From: Glandiceps talaboti
Lineage: Eukaryota > Hemichordata > Enteropneusta > Spengelidae
NCBI RefSeq assembly: GCF_964340395.1
Contig: NC_135553.1
Location: 22,056,949 to 22,120,948, forward strand
Direction: 5' to 3'
Length of the DNA stretch: 64,000 bases
Each line of letters opens with the position of its first letter. The stretch's first letter is position 1. The notes under the pieces are model-generated. The model was not told the DNA's origin and made no database searches. It saw nothing but the letters and a program-made list of their open reading frames with translations. Shown piece by piece: positions 1 to 28,349 of this stretch. A program made the position numbers and the translations under genes.

Positions 1-350
1 CAGCTATTATGGTTTCCTGGCCATCTTGTTTTTAAATAAATTTATTCCTAGTACAACTAGGTGTAGGCTCGGGATATTTGAGCTTTAAAATCCAGATCGA
101 AATACATTGCATTTCGCCTCACTTGTCCAGTGTGACCTGTATACAATATTCATAAATCAAGGAGAAACTGATGCCATAGGAAATGTAATAGACAATTCTA
201 CACTTGTGAAATACTAATTTTCTAACTCTGAAATAGACTATCAGGTCTATTGTTAGAGTTATGTTGATTGCAAAAGCTGCAGTATGCATATTAAAGAACC
301 TAATTTATTATATTTCATCTCATGTTCTTTTGTGTATTTTTATTCGCCAG
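1..350. other. intronic or upstream sequence of the SUN gene
   Basis: No coding signal is visible here. The stretch ends in a good splice acceptor (tattcgccag) directly before the first recognisable exon at 351, so it is most likely an intron of the SUN-domain gene, whose 5' exons would lie outside the window. Confidence 0.6.
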
Positions 351-16159
<15,809 letters not shown>

Positions 16160-19100
16160 AATATACATGTATATAAATGTCTTTGTTTAACAAAGCCAAG
16201 GAGTATAAAGTGGGGGGGGGGGGGGGGGAGAGGGGATGGCTTATGCTTGAATTTGTCCAACACTGTAATGACCCTTACTGTTTGAATAGAAATCCACAGT
16301 CCTATTTGCCACCTGTTATTTTTTTATTTTCAAGAGAGAGAAGATATGTACAAAGTGCTTTTTGATTGCCAAAGCTTGGTGTATAGTTATTATTTATTTA
16401 CAAGATTAGTGAACTGATTGCGTGAAATCAGTGACAAAATGCTGCCAAATGAATTTCATAGAGAAGTAGACCCTGTAGATGTTAGATGTTAACAAATGTA
16501 GTGTTAATTGATGGAGCACAAATCAAAGCTTATTACATTGAATACAAGCCTCTACTAGAAAACTGAGAATAATGCAATGATAGGTCAAGTCAGTTTTCCA
16601 CATTTTACGTGGTGCTAGAAATTTGCATTTTTATGTTGAATACAATACCCAACAGTTGCTCAAAAGTTTAGACAATTTGCTTGCACAAGATATTTTTGTG
16701 TTATTCCTCATGTTTTTTTCTAGGCCCGGAATTCATACAAAACTTTGATGACATAGAGGTTCTTGTCACTACTCCCCTCAGTGACCTGAAGTGACAAGGC
16801 CCCTTATGTGACTCATATCAAAGGTAGATTGTTGGAATGTTCTTCCAAATTACAGTATGTCAGAGTTAAAAGTTATTGAGGTATTGATTCTAATTGAACT
16901 GCCACTCACCAATGCTACTCAGTCTAGATTTGTAAATAGTGTAACTTGTTGACGCCAAGTTTAGTAAAGTTGGAAAATTTAACCCACTCACTGGTATGCC
17001 ATGAATACACTTATCTGGTGCAATTTCTTTGAAGTTTTCAATCACTTATTCTTGTTGTAAGATTTTGGAAGTTGAGAGAGACACACACTTATTGTCTGTA
17101 AAGATATACAATGCCATGCCATTCTCTCAGCAAATCGCTAAAAAACTGGGATTGGCTGATGTGTGAGGGTGCCCTGACATGGTGTAGCTTACAGACTAAC
17201 AGACACTATATGCATCATTTGATACCAGGCCAGTTTAATAAAGGGCAAAAGTTGTCCAATCACCATAGCTGTACAGTCAACAGGCTAATCAGCTAATATT
17301 GGAAGAAAATGTTTCCGATAAAATTTTGGTGTATTTTTCAGCTTCCAAAAATTAACGCAAAAAGTAAAACGTGGTCTATCTTTACATAAAATATTGTAAA
17401 GATCCATAATACTACAATTGTACCTCTCTGTTCATCTCTGAAACTCCAAATTTTTATGACATTCTGTATTTCATGTGCATTCAAATTTCATAGAGTGATT
17501 CCAAGTCAAGATAAATCTTTTGATGTGTAAAACGCCATGATCCCAGCTGTATATTTTTCCAGCAATGTATCTATAGTTAAATAAGTTGACATGGAAGTCT
17601 CCCACCTCAATGTACATAAACCTGTATAGGTGCTATAACGATAACTTTTTGTAAATAAGTTTTTTTTTTTTTCTTCAACTTCACAAAGGTAATTTTGCAT
17701 TTTCAAACTCACCGACTTTTTTTTTCACTGCCAGAGTATGAAAGTGCAAATATGTATTATAAGATAATATAGTTTAATTAAATGATATCATATGTTCGAT
17801 ACATTTTCAATCCAATTTTGTATGTAACTGTTGAATTAAGTTGCAATGAATAAATTACTCAAATTAACAAAGTATATGTTTTGTAATTTCCATGACAATG
17901 GTTACCATGGATATAATATTTGTCAATGAATTGTAAAACGACAACATATCAAAAAATATTTTGATAGAAGATGTTGTCATACTCAAGACATGGGATGCTG
18001 TAAACACAATGAGTGAAGCAAACTAGCCTATGTTCAGATTTTCAACATTTGCAGTGTCATATCAGACCACATTTTAGTTTGTGAATGTCTCAGATTATCA
18101 CATATAAGCTCAAACAATGAAAATGTAGGGAAGGAAGTGAGCATTACTAACTCATCGACTGAAAGTTTTCATTGTTGTATATCCATGACTGTAAAATCTA
18201 TATTCTCCCAGACTGTTGTCTATTCTATTGTACTGATAATTTAAATAGATCCAAAATGGCCATATTATCTCTCCGTACTGTGAAGAAAGCGGTGAAGCTA
18301 TGATTGCACAGTATACTTTGATTACAGTGGAATCAAGACAAGTTCTAGTCAGATGTTGTAGACATACTATCTAACCAACCCTACTACCTAAATGTCACAT
18401 TCATCTTTCATTTTATCCACTTCTGGTATGACATGTATGTTTCATACTGCATTCACATGTACGGTTTGATGGCATATCTGATCCACTGTTCAAATGAACA
18501 GACTGCTTCAGTGTTGAATATAGTGTGTTCTCCTAGTACACTTTTCAAATTTTTGCAAAGGGGGATTGGGATTCAGTCTGGCCAATGAAATTATGTCTGT
18601 GTTCAAGAGATGTCATGTCTGGTCATAGTTCAGTCGTTGTGCCTTGGTTCCATCCATCCATGTGTATATAGGACACGGTTACAAAGTGTTCACTAATTTG
18701 TGTCTCCTGAACATTTCGTGAGTTTGTCACACTCCTAAGATATGCATTCCTTTGGCTACAGGTGCAGTAGTCTGTGCTACCCAAACACTACAATGCTAGT
18801 GTGTATCACTATAAAGTATGCCCCTTGTTTGTCAACAGGGTATACACATACAGCAACTTTCACATGAGGTTCATTTGTAGTGAAAAATTCAGTTATGTTT
18901 AAAATCTGACTTAAAATCAATTACAAAGGAAAGAAAATAGAGAGGTGCTTTCCATGAAAGTTAATATGAAATGGAAATTCTGCATTCATCTAAGTTAAAA
19001 GTTATGAGAGCAATATAAGAATAACTATCAAATCTTTACTCAGATAGTGTATATAATGCTCGTGTCCTTTCAGTTTTGTCAATGAAATATTGTACAGTTT

Positions 19101-19350
19101 TGTGTGAATATTTTTCACTACCAACTTCATGGAATGTATCATTATAGACACAATGCAACTTATGAAGTATACAAGACTGTACTTGGTGTTCGTTAATATA
19201 TGTTTTCTATATGTTCACAATGTATTCTTCTTTGACTCGTTTATGTCTTTTGTAATCATGTTTCGGATATAAAAGTATTGTTTTCAAAAAAATGTAAGAA
19301 AAAAAAAAACCTTGTGATAATGTTGTTGAAAATAAAAATTAGATAAAACT
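16160..19350 (+). other. probable 3' UTR of the SUN gene
   Basis: There is no coding content after the stop at 16159. A G-rich run lies at 16212-16229. Candidate poly(A) signals AATAAA occur at about 17848 and at 19331-19336. The latter lies just before the DMC1 3' end on the other strand. Length is inferred only; the transcript could end at the earlier signal. Confidence 0.4.
19331..19336 (+). terminator. candidate poly(A) signal AATAAA for SUN
   Basis: AATAAA within ttgaaaataaaaattag. It is about 40 bp from an oppositely oriented AATAAA that could serve DMC1. Confidence 0.45.
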
Positions 19351-19373
19351 AATTGTTGGAGTGTAAACGGTCT

Positions 19374-19379
19374 TTTATT
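19374..19379 (-). terminator. candidate poly(A) signal AATAAA for DMC1
   Basis: The plus strand TTTATT reads AATAAA on the minus strand, about 390 bp downstream of the DMC1 stop. Together with the SUN signal it implies overlapping 3' ends. Confidence 0.45.
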
Positions 19380-19768
19380 TCAAATCCAAAAAACACAAGA
19401 CTTGCAATTATATTTAACTTAGTTTGTAAGGTATGGGGCGCCCTCACACATCGGTCAGGGTGGAGGGACACAATGTATCATAAGTCTACATTCAAATCTG
19501 TTCAATCAAATTTCTGAGTCTCGAAAAATTCATTGGGGAAAAAAGTACTTAATATTGAATTCTTTGATATATAAAAATTACCATTTAAATTTGTAATAAA
19601 TTATTATATTTTTATATTAATATGAACTATAATTACAAAAACAAGTAAAAGTCCTCTCAGTATTCTGAGACTGTGTATTAGAAATACTAGTATGTAGATA
19701 TAAACACTTCTACATTTTTCTACTTTTCTGATTACATTGCAGCATGCCAATGCTTGGGATATCTTCAT

Positions 19769-22700
19769 CTAATCCTTGGCATCAATAATACCACCACCTG
19801 ATATCGCAAAAGTTGCTTCATTCTCTGGTAGATCAGGACTGAAATAAAAATAATTGATTATTTTGGATGACTGAAATTCTGTTTCCATTCACATTTCAGT
19901 TCATGCAACAAAACATGGAAAGTCAGGAGAATGTAAGTCTAGTTAAGTTCCTGACGACCGTGTTCTGATTTTACACTACTTTATCTTCACACATGATGGA
20001 GTGTAAAATTTGAACACGATCGTCAGGAACTAGACGTAGTAGAATGCGAGTTACCCTGAAAATCAAAGTTCGTTAATTCTGCCCAACCTTTGCCATGTGA
20101 AAACTTGTTCCCGATCCTTTTGAAATCATAAAAGATATTTGAGGGTTTACCATCTTAGATTGCAAGAAAATAGATAATCTTTTATTAACACAGCATTTGG
20201 CGGCCATATTGGATTCTAAAATGACAACATTTTGAAATCATTTTCACCTTGATTTCAAAACTTTGTATGGTGACCCCAGATTTGTTTTCCTGATTTTAAC
20301 TGGGAATGGGCCAAAGTTTTCTCAGACAAAGTAACAATGAATGTTTAAAGAGTTTTAATATCTGAGGCACATTCTACATTAATACTCTAAACTGTGGTAC
20401 AAAATTTTGTGAATTTCTAAAAGGAAAGACTTTCTTATACCCTCTCTCAAATGAAAACATAAAGAAACCTAACCAAACACAAATGACTCCTAAATTCATT
20501 AAATAAACAAATATCAGCCCTCTATAACTGAAACGAGAATGAATCATTTAGAATTTCAAAAAGTGTGTTCTTGTTTGTCAATGAGTAGAAGGGGATGCCA
20601 ATAGAGAGTCTCATCACATCAAGTCAAGCAATGTGTTAGCATACTAGTCTAGTATATTTGTAATAACTTTTAGGTAAATTATGACAATGAAACTTAAAAA
20701 TTATGTCAGTTTTTAACTTATAATTACCTGTCATAGATCTTTGCTATCCTTGTTTCACCTCGTCCCTTCTTCAAACTAATTCTGACAGTTGAGGCATGGG
20801 CAAGGATGTGACCTCCGATAGGTTTCTTAGGATCGGCTTGGAAACTGCAAAATACAACAGACATGTAAATACATGTAGTCTGGATGCCAACGTGGTCTAT
20901 AAAGGTGTAAATCGTAACAATACTGTATAAGAACTAGACTAAAATACATTGTAATACTTTTATGCAATTATGTTCAAGTGGTAAACGACTTATCAAAAGT
21001 TGTGTTGGGACAACCACAGCCTGTAAATCAAGAGTAGGATTCCAATTTGGGTGTTAGAAACCGTTATTTAGTACAGCTTTAGAAACATGATCCACAATAA
21101 AGAGTGATTCTAATTGATCTAAATAACTCACTGATAAAACAAAATAACCCAAGACCATGGGATTCAAACATTGCAGTTTGTCATTTCAAGATGTCGGTGT
21201 ACTTCATATTTTCTCAAATGTCATTATTTCTGTACAGACTGGAAAATGATCGCCTTTTTTTCAAACACGACAACAAAAGAAGACAGTGAAGAATATTGCA
21301 GTGCAAATAATGACAACATACAAACATACACAAATCATCTTCTTGATAATCAATACTGAACAACAATTACCTCATGGTTGCTCCTGGATCTGATGTCATC
21401 TGATTGGTTACAAATACTGCAACATTGTATTCTGTGTTCAATGAAAGAAAAGAAAAGAATAAAGTGTGGAGTGCTATATTCAATTCATTGGACAAAAAGG
21501 ATTGTGACTAAATTTGTTATGTTTTGTCTGGTTAAAATTGTATACACTACATGGTTAAAGAATACATTTGAGTGACGGAGTACTATAGACCAATGTCTAG
21601 TTTTAGATGGTGACAGTTGCCTGGCAGCAATCCAAGACTATGGGATTCAAACACTCAACTCGTAACAGCATGCATGCATATATGAACCTCTGTAACTCTC
21701 AAATAGGCTACTCCTCTTATTTGAGTATATGTATATTATGTGCTGCCTTTTGGGGTGCGTTTTCTAGCTCTTTGGTCTGAAATGGGGTCTGGTTTTTTTC
21801 TAGCTGAAGAGTCTAAAACATGGTCCACTTTGCATTATTTTCGATTTTGCTTGGACAAAAATGTGGTCCATTGTCCTTTACCAAATCATAACTGTCATTA
21901 ATTGCCCCAAAATGTTGCCTCCTAAGGAAAATGTATTTTGGTCGAAACTTTCATTTTCAAAAACCTGTAATGGTCTAAAATGAGGTATTGGTTTTTGGTC
22001 AATAGTGGGTCTAAAATGGGGCCTGGGCTTTCCAGGACTGGCCACACACCCCTACCAGAGTTGGCCACTGGTACCGCTCCTGGGGTGTTATCTATGTTCT
22101 CCAGACTTAATAGGAAATGCTGAAGATTTAAACTGTTTTACCTTCTGAAATCTTTTGCAATCTTGACAACATCTGTGCTAGTTTCTGTTGTCTGTCAGCT
22201 AGTTCTCCTCTCCCACTGAAATCTACTCTGAACAAAGCCATGATTGAATCAATCACCTACACAAGATATAACACATTTAAGAATTTATTGTGATAAACTC
22301 TCTCCAAATTCAACATCACATTCATTCATATTTTTTTCTCTATTTACACAATAACTTCATTCATTCATTCATTCATTCATTCATTCATTCATTCATCCAT
22401 TCATTTGTTCATTCATTCATTCATTCATTCATTCATTCATTCATTCATTCATTTATCGTTTGTTCATTCATTCATTTATTCATTTTATAGGGGAAATGTT
22501 TATAGGAACTGCATGTCAGTAGTCCAATTTACAGACAGCATAAACAAAAGTACAAGTGTAATAAAATACTCAAAACTAAATGAATAGAAACTGACAAGTG
22601 TAATATATAGCAAAAAGTATTTACACATCTCATATTCAATGTAAACTTTGATCTATGTTTAGCAGAGTTGTTATATATATGAAAGATTTCATACTCTTGG

Positions 22701-25700
22701 TGATATGAGTTACCCACTTTAGTCATTTTGAAAAGATGTGCCACAAGAGGGTGCCCCACATGAAGAAAAGTGTAGACTAAATTCACACGTCAACAAAATG
22801 TGGTTATAAGTTTAACGCAAGTTCCTATAAGTTACTTGATTTGAAACCATGTTCAACACATAATTTTTTGATCTTTGAGACTGAGTCAGCTTTTGCCATG
22901 AAACCTTGGGAAACTGATTTTTTCTGAGGAGGCTATAGTACTCCACTACCATGGTTATAGTCTGAAAGGTCCAGTCATTGGTCCACTTATGTAACCACTC
23001 GCTACACATGGGGGTTGAGTGTATTATAATAAGTGGAACCAACACCTGGTGTTTTCAGGCTACCATGGTCATGATCTGGGGGTAAGCCTGTTTCCAAACA
23101 GCACTCCTAGTGGCCAAACTAGACAATCTTTTGTCTTTCTGATAACTGAACGATAGTGTTTTGGAGGGTACTTGAAAATAATAAAACTATATAAGTGTTT
23201 TACATGGAAAGAACTCCTTCCTGCCTTCTTTTCATTTTTCTTTACCCTCCTTTAATAAGGTATCATAGGAATTATTGTAATTTAACATGTCATTCATATT
23301 CAGATTGAGAAACCAGTACCATTACTCTATTCATTAAGAATGTTTTGTTAGCTGAAGATTTGACATTTTATACTAAAATCAAAACATTACGTTAATTATA
23401 ACGATAACATTTTTTTTCACAAATACATTAACATCTGATAAAGTGAGATTACTGAAGATGTTATAAACTTACAAGAAGTTTGAAGACACCAGGTTCTTCA
23501 TGAAACTTAGCAGCAACATGCTCCAATAATTCATGTTGGTGTTCACCTGCAACAAACAGTGTAATTTTTAGGAAAGTACATCTATAGACATTGCACTTTA
23601 CAGAACTTTGACATGTACGTATCAAACTTACATTGAAGTTTTCTTGTATCATGAAAATCATACTTATAGTAAGGTACATGTATCTCACTTCACAAATTAG
23701 ATACTGGTAGAATGCTGACAGCTATTTCATCCATCAAGCAACTGATAACCTAATGAGTGTCTGAGTGAAGTGTTAGTGCCCTCACATGACAGACCACAGA
23801 AACAAGTCGTATCATTGATATTATAACTTAACTAAACCCATATAAAGCTTACACAGCTTAGGATTTGAAATGTTATATTTACCAAAATTACACTTTGAAT
23901 AATCAATGACACTGGATTAGTTCTAAATTCTAGATAAATTGCCATATAGTTTTGTAATGAAAGAAATCCCAAACAAGTGCACACTAAGCATGCAACGATA
24001 TGACAAAATTTGAAAATCACTAGGAAAGAATTTTCTTGTTCAGAGTTGAACCAATAAGATCCAACATGGCAAGACCAATGGAGGGTCAGTGAATGGAATT
24101 AACACATACATGTGGGACCATACATTTCATATGCATGTGACCTGCTTCTAATGCTGAAAGCTATAGTCTAGACATCAATGGGAGTGATTGTATCTATGTA
24201 AACATATACTGAGTGTTTTGGAACAGTTTTGAAAGCCCAGATATTGTATATTGTCTAAATTTGAAAAACATGTTTACAGGAATTGAACTCCATTAGTTGT
24301 TCGTCAACTACATGTACCTCTAATCCCCTTTTCCTGGTATCACATAATACTTTATCATAGGTACACTGTATCTGGTATGGGAATAAATGATGATTATTAT
24401 TATTACATACTTGTGTAAGCCCTTGCATACAACACGTTATCAAGCATAGCTTCATGGTCAAGATTGAATCGATCTGCAATATCTCTCAGTCTCCCAGGAC
24501 GGCTGATCACAAAGTTAAGAAAGGTAACTTGAGAGTCACTGACCAACAAACTTACACAAATTCCAAGTGTTAATTACACAACCATGTGGATGAGCATTAA
24601 GATTGAGATAATTTAGTGTTTTTGATAAAAGGTTTGGGAACCATATATATTTACTATGACATGTCAAGTCTGTGCATTTGTGTGTCACTTCCCAATACAT
24701 TGAAACAGACCACCATGTATAAATAGCTGATTACCTGTGTTGACTTGTGATTACAAGTGATTGCTTGTTTTTACTCAATTTGTTTACAAATCACTTTCAG
24801 TACACTTTTTACATATTTTTTTTAGTAGTTTGCAATTTATTGAGTTACAAACAAAACCTGTTGGTCGAAATTGTTTCACATAATATTTTTCTGTGTTTTT
24901 TTCATGTTGAAATACACATAAAAAATTTGTTTCTGTATCAAATAACACCCATTTCTCATTCATAATGTCATTTTAAACCACACTCGTACCAGCAATAGGG
25001 TTTTGTTCAAAGGATACAATGTATTTTCAGTATCAATAAATACAACTTTTCCTCCAGGATAACCATTGTTTCCAGGTAGCTGAGTTGTAACACACAATGT
25101 ATGTGATATCTGAGTCTTACCAGTTCTGAACTCTCCAAAAGCTTCTGTTATTGCCATGCTTTCAATTCCACCACCAAGCAGTTTACTAGTAGAATATAGT
25201 TGCATTTATAACATATTAATTTTACATGTGAACAGATCAGTTGCCAGACTTTTTTTCATTCATAAGATTTGCACATAAGTGGCCATGCATTCTTGCATGT
25301 CAGAGCATATCACAAAAAAAAGTTCCCCTTGAGAGTACCTAGCCTACATTAGTTAGCACTGCTATCAAGAAGACAGTGATCTGAAAGTATTAGAACAGTC
25401 ATGCTAATATTAATCAAGGCAACCAAATTGTTAAAAAGATTTAAATTGATATCCATGAATACAAAGCAAACCAAAATAAGGACAAAATGTATATGAAAAC
25501 CACTATCATTGATGAGCTGACAATGATGTAAAACTACACAAAAAGGCACCATGAAAAATCCCTGCTGACTCATTCTGAGTAGCAGATATTAAAACAATGA
25601 TTTATGTACAGTATCTACATTATAAGAGTTTGCAATATTGAGCATATGATATCAATAACTTTATAAAACACAATCTTTCTACAACCTAAATAAACTACAA

Positions 25701-26633
25701 CAATGTTCAAATGTGTAAGCCCTTCTCTTTATTTGTATATTTGGAAGATTAGTCTTTTGGCTAAAAGTGTTTTGAAACAAAATGAAGGGAATAAATAAAT
25801 GAATTAAAAAATTTGTTTTTTCATAAGGAAACTATAACTATCTTACACTATTGTTGAGACATAAAAATATGTAACTTAAGAAAATCTTGTTTTTAGGTGG
25901 GAGAATCTTTAAGTCTTTGGAAGTATATAATCTTGACTTACCTGAAATAAAAAAATATTTAACTATTTGAACAAAATTTGGGATTTGCTTCCAAGAATTT
26001 TTAGAAATTTAGTTAATTAATAATTGTAACACTTACTCCAACTCTATACTTCCTGTAGTAATCTTGAACACATTCTTACGTTTCTCACTAAATTCTAAGG
26101 CTGTCAAAAATCCTGGATCCTGTGTATGAAGTAAGTAATACATAGAGAGTGTGGCTCATGACATATCCTATACACACATTGCAGTCAAACACACATATAC
26201 ACAGCAGTATATAATAACATAATAGACTCACAATTTGCGACTGGCAGCCATCTATCAATCTTCAGAAAAAGAGAAATATTTGTCTTTTTTTCTACTCATA
26301 TTTTTGCTTCTTTTTCCAGAATTTTTTTAATTCATTTATTCATGAAAAGGAATATGTTTTCCACAATTCCAAAGCCCTTGTGAATTTTGACTTTGTGGTC
26401 CTAAATGCATTTAAATAAATACCTTCATGATAATTTTTTCTGTATCTTTTACTTACCAATATTTTACCTGCTGCCTCTTTGATTTTTTCCATCTTAGCTT
26501 CTGAGATACCTTTGATAGCACAAAGGTGTTTCTTTGTTGTCATCAGAATACCCTGTCAATAGGTGAAAGAGATGGTACAGTTACCATTTTAAAGATGCAT
26601 ACACAAAAGTGCATGCACATGCACATGCACATG

Positions 26634-26678
<45 letters not shown>

Positions 26679-26842
26679 CCATACAAAACACTACCAAGCC
26701 CACACACATACACACACACACACCTCCATACAACACCCACAAAGACAGACAGACAGAGACAGACAGACAGACAGAGACAGACAGACAGACATACAGACAG
26801 ACAGACAGACAGACCAACAGACAGACACACAGGCACGCATGC

Positions 26843-26890
<48 letters not shown>

Positions 26891-28320
26891 GAGATGAACA
26901 GGTAGATATATTTCATATTAATTAAAGCATAAAACAAAAGCCAGGAGAAAGCTATCTGTGCTATCAATCAGGGGTAGATTTTGAAGCAAGATGATGCTCT
27001 AGGTATATCTTACTTTAAAGTTTGTAATTTCTTACCTTTATTGTACAAATTCCTGATGACTTCATTTTCTTTATGTCTGCAACATTCTGTCAATAAGTGG
27101 TAATGAACAGTATCAGGGTGATGGACAAAACTCAAATATTAATTACTTAACTTTTGTCATGTCTAATAATCTCTTCCAAATGTAATAACACCACACAATA
27201 AATTTAGTAAAAGTATGCTCATAAAAATAAAAGTTACTATTGACCTTGTCTGCATGAAACTTCAAGTGCATATTCTATTTTTTGTAGAAAGTTCATGGTA
27301 ATTCTTATTTAACAGTAATGGTTTCATCAAAATTATGAATATACAGCCTAAAAATGGATCCACTTGATCCACATGATCTTAGTCTTATCCAGCCATCCTT
27401 CATAAAGAACCAAATTTTCATATTTTTGAGCTTAATGCAAAACTGAAAGTCAAACACTCTCTAAACACTGAACCAAAGTTTTAAATTACTAGTATGAAAT
27501 TTGAAAATTACTTGTCCTTTTCATGTTGACTAGTCAGTGACAATGCCAAAATATAGCTATCTCCCTCTTTAGTTTTAGAGTAAATTTCTTTTGTTTATCT
27601 GTCAGTTGTCTGTACAGCATTGACTTTCCTTTTTGTACTCTTTTCACATCCTTTGAATCAAAACTACATTATAACTTACTATGCCATGGTTCTGCAGGAG
27701 ATCAATGTCTTGGAAAAAGGACTCCTGAAATATAAAGTTTGTTATGACAAATAACTAATGCAGTTTATAACAATATCTGAAGAAAAAAACTATTGCAAGA
27801 AAGTAACTCAGAAACATACATGCAACATAGAAGTTTTTAGAATTGGAAAACTTCCGTTTTTGAAAGAATCTATGCAGTAATATTCAATTTCAGGAAAACT
27901 TTACTGAACTCTATTTTCATTACTTAAACTACTTATCATGCAAATTTAGTGGATTATTGATACAGGTACCATAAATTCCACGGCCAGGTATTTAAATATA
28001 GCAAGTGTTAACTAACTTATACTGTTGGAGGAAATGGTAATGTGCATCCCATTTCTATTGCAATGAATCAATACAGAAGTGAACCTTCTGTAGCTAGATG
28101 GAATAACAACTCATAGGTTTGTCAAGAAAAACAATTGAAGTGTGACACATTCCCAGGCAAAATGCTAAACTTTGAAAATTAATACATTACACATAACATG
28201 GCTTCAGGCTTAAAAATGGATCAAATAACATTGTAAAATAAGTATAAGAATCATGGCATAATGTACCTCATCGTCAACATTCTGATCAATCTCTTCTTCA
28301 ACAACTTGATCTGTAGCCAT
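19769..28320 (-). CDS. DMC1: DMC1 meiotic recombinase, complete
   Basis: RecA/RAD51-family ATPase that forms filaments on single-stranded DNA at meiotic double-strand breaks and drives interhomologue strand exchange. Twelve exons on the minus strand: 28267-28320, 27680-27724, 27036-27086, 26457-26552, 26037-26119, 25018-25185, 24411-24502, 23473-23546, 22142-22256, 21371-21431, 20728-20844, 19769-19838. All phases agree and give 341 aa, against 340 in human. Visible features: short acidic N-terminus ([13 protein letters not shown]), a helix-hairpin-helix N-terminal domain ([18 protein letters not shown]), the Walker A GEFRTGKT at about 127-134, FIDTENTFRP, Walker B LLVIDS at about 220-225, [13 protein letters not shown] and [20 protein letters not shown]. 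The last two blocks and [15 protein letters not shown] separate DMC1 from RAD51. No residue looks damaged. It lies tail-to-tail with the SUN gene and head-to-head with SNU13. Confidence 0.96.
19937..20035. repeat. foldback inverted repeat near DMC1 last exon
   Basis: GTCTAGTTAAGTTCCTGACG on the left pairs with CGTCAGGAACTAGAC on the right. Arms of about 40 bp extend inward through a tttacact / agtgtaaa match, around a short loop. It lies in the last DMC1 intron and is likely a MITE relic. Confidence 0.7.
21740..22085. repeat. interspersed repeat rich in tctaaaatggggt units
   Basis: Degenerate variants of ggtctaaaatgggg and ggtctggttttt recur through the segment, ending with ccaggactggccacacaccc. 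It is within a DMC1 intron, non-coding, and looks like an old dispersed repeat with internal duplication. No family is assigned. Confidence 0.4.
22350..22485 (+). repeat. (ATTC)n microsatellite
   Basis: Imperfect tetranucleotide tract (cattcatt...) in the DMC1 intron between exons 21371-21431 and 22142-22256 and beyond, located just upstream of exon 22142-22256 in transcript order. Open frames with His-Ser-Phe-Ile repeats are artefacts. Confidence 0.95.
22950..23075. repeat. short imperfect foldback in DMC1 intron
   Basis: Arms include accatggttatagtctgaaa and, inverted, ttttcaggctaccatggt. An inner pair is ggtccacttat / ataagtggaacc. The pairing is imperfect. Confidence 0.4.
24574..24972. 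mobile_element. TTAA-flanked inverted-repeat element (MITE), copy 3, diverged
   Basis: It shares the internal landmark caatttattgagttacaaa and a tract like tgtcaagtctgtgcatttgt with copy 1. Ends are weaker (CCATGTGGATGAG left; CTCATTCATAATGTCA right), with TTAA flanking both sides. It occupies most of the DMC1 intron between exons 24411-24502 and 25018-25185 and ends only about 40 bp from the latter. Confidence 0.65.
26620..26890. repeat. compound microsatellite (CA)n-(GACA)n-(CA)n
   Basis: Two CA tracts (about 26636-26674 and 26845-26886) flank a CAGA/GACA tract (about 26741-26826). It lies in the DMC1 intron between exons 26457-26552 and 27036-27086. Long frames on both strands here are repeat artefacts. 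Confidence 0.95.
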
Positions 28321-28349
28321 CTCAAAAGTCTTGGGTTGTACAGTGCTGT
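28321..28349 (-). other. probable DMC1 5' UTR segment
   Basis: The sequence immediately upstream of the DMC1 ATG is preceded on the minus strand by a pyrimidine-rich acceptor ending gtacacag. This suggests an upstream non-coding exon. A candidate donor, gtaagtattc, is found on the minus strand near 29642, which would place the start near 29.7 kb. Inference only. Confidence 0.35.

Noticed and set aside
24960-25205. Minus-strand frame starting [13 protein letters not shown] as an independent small RecA-like gene
   Set aside because: It is an internal DMC1 exon read through its acceptor and donor. The ENTLYPLN end is intron; splicing at ACATT|gtatcc restores ENTFRP.
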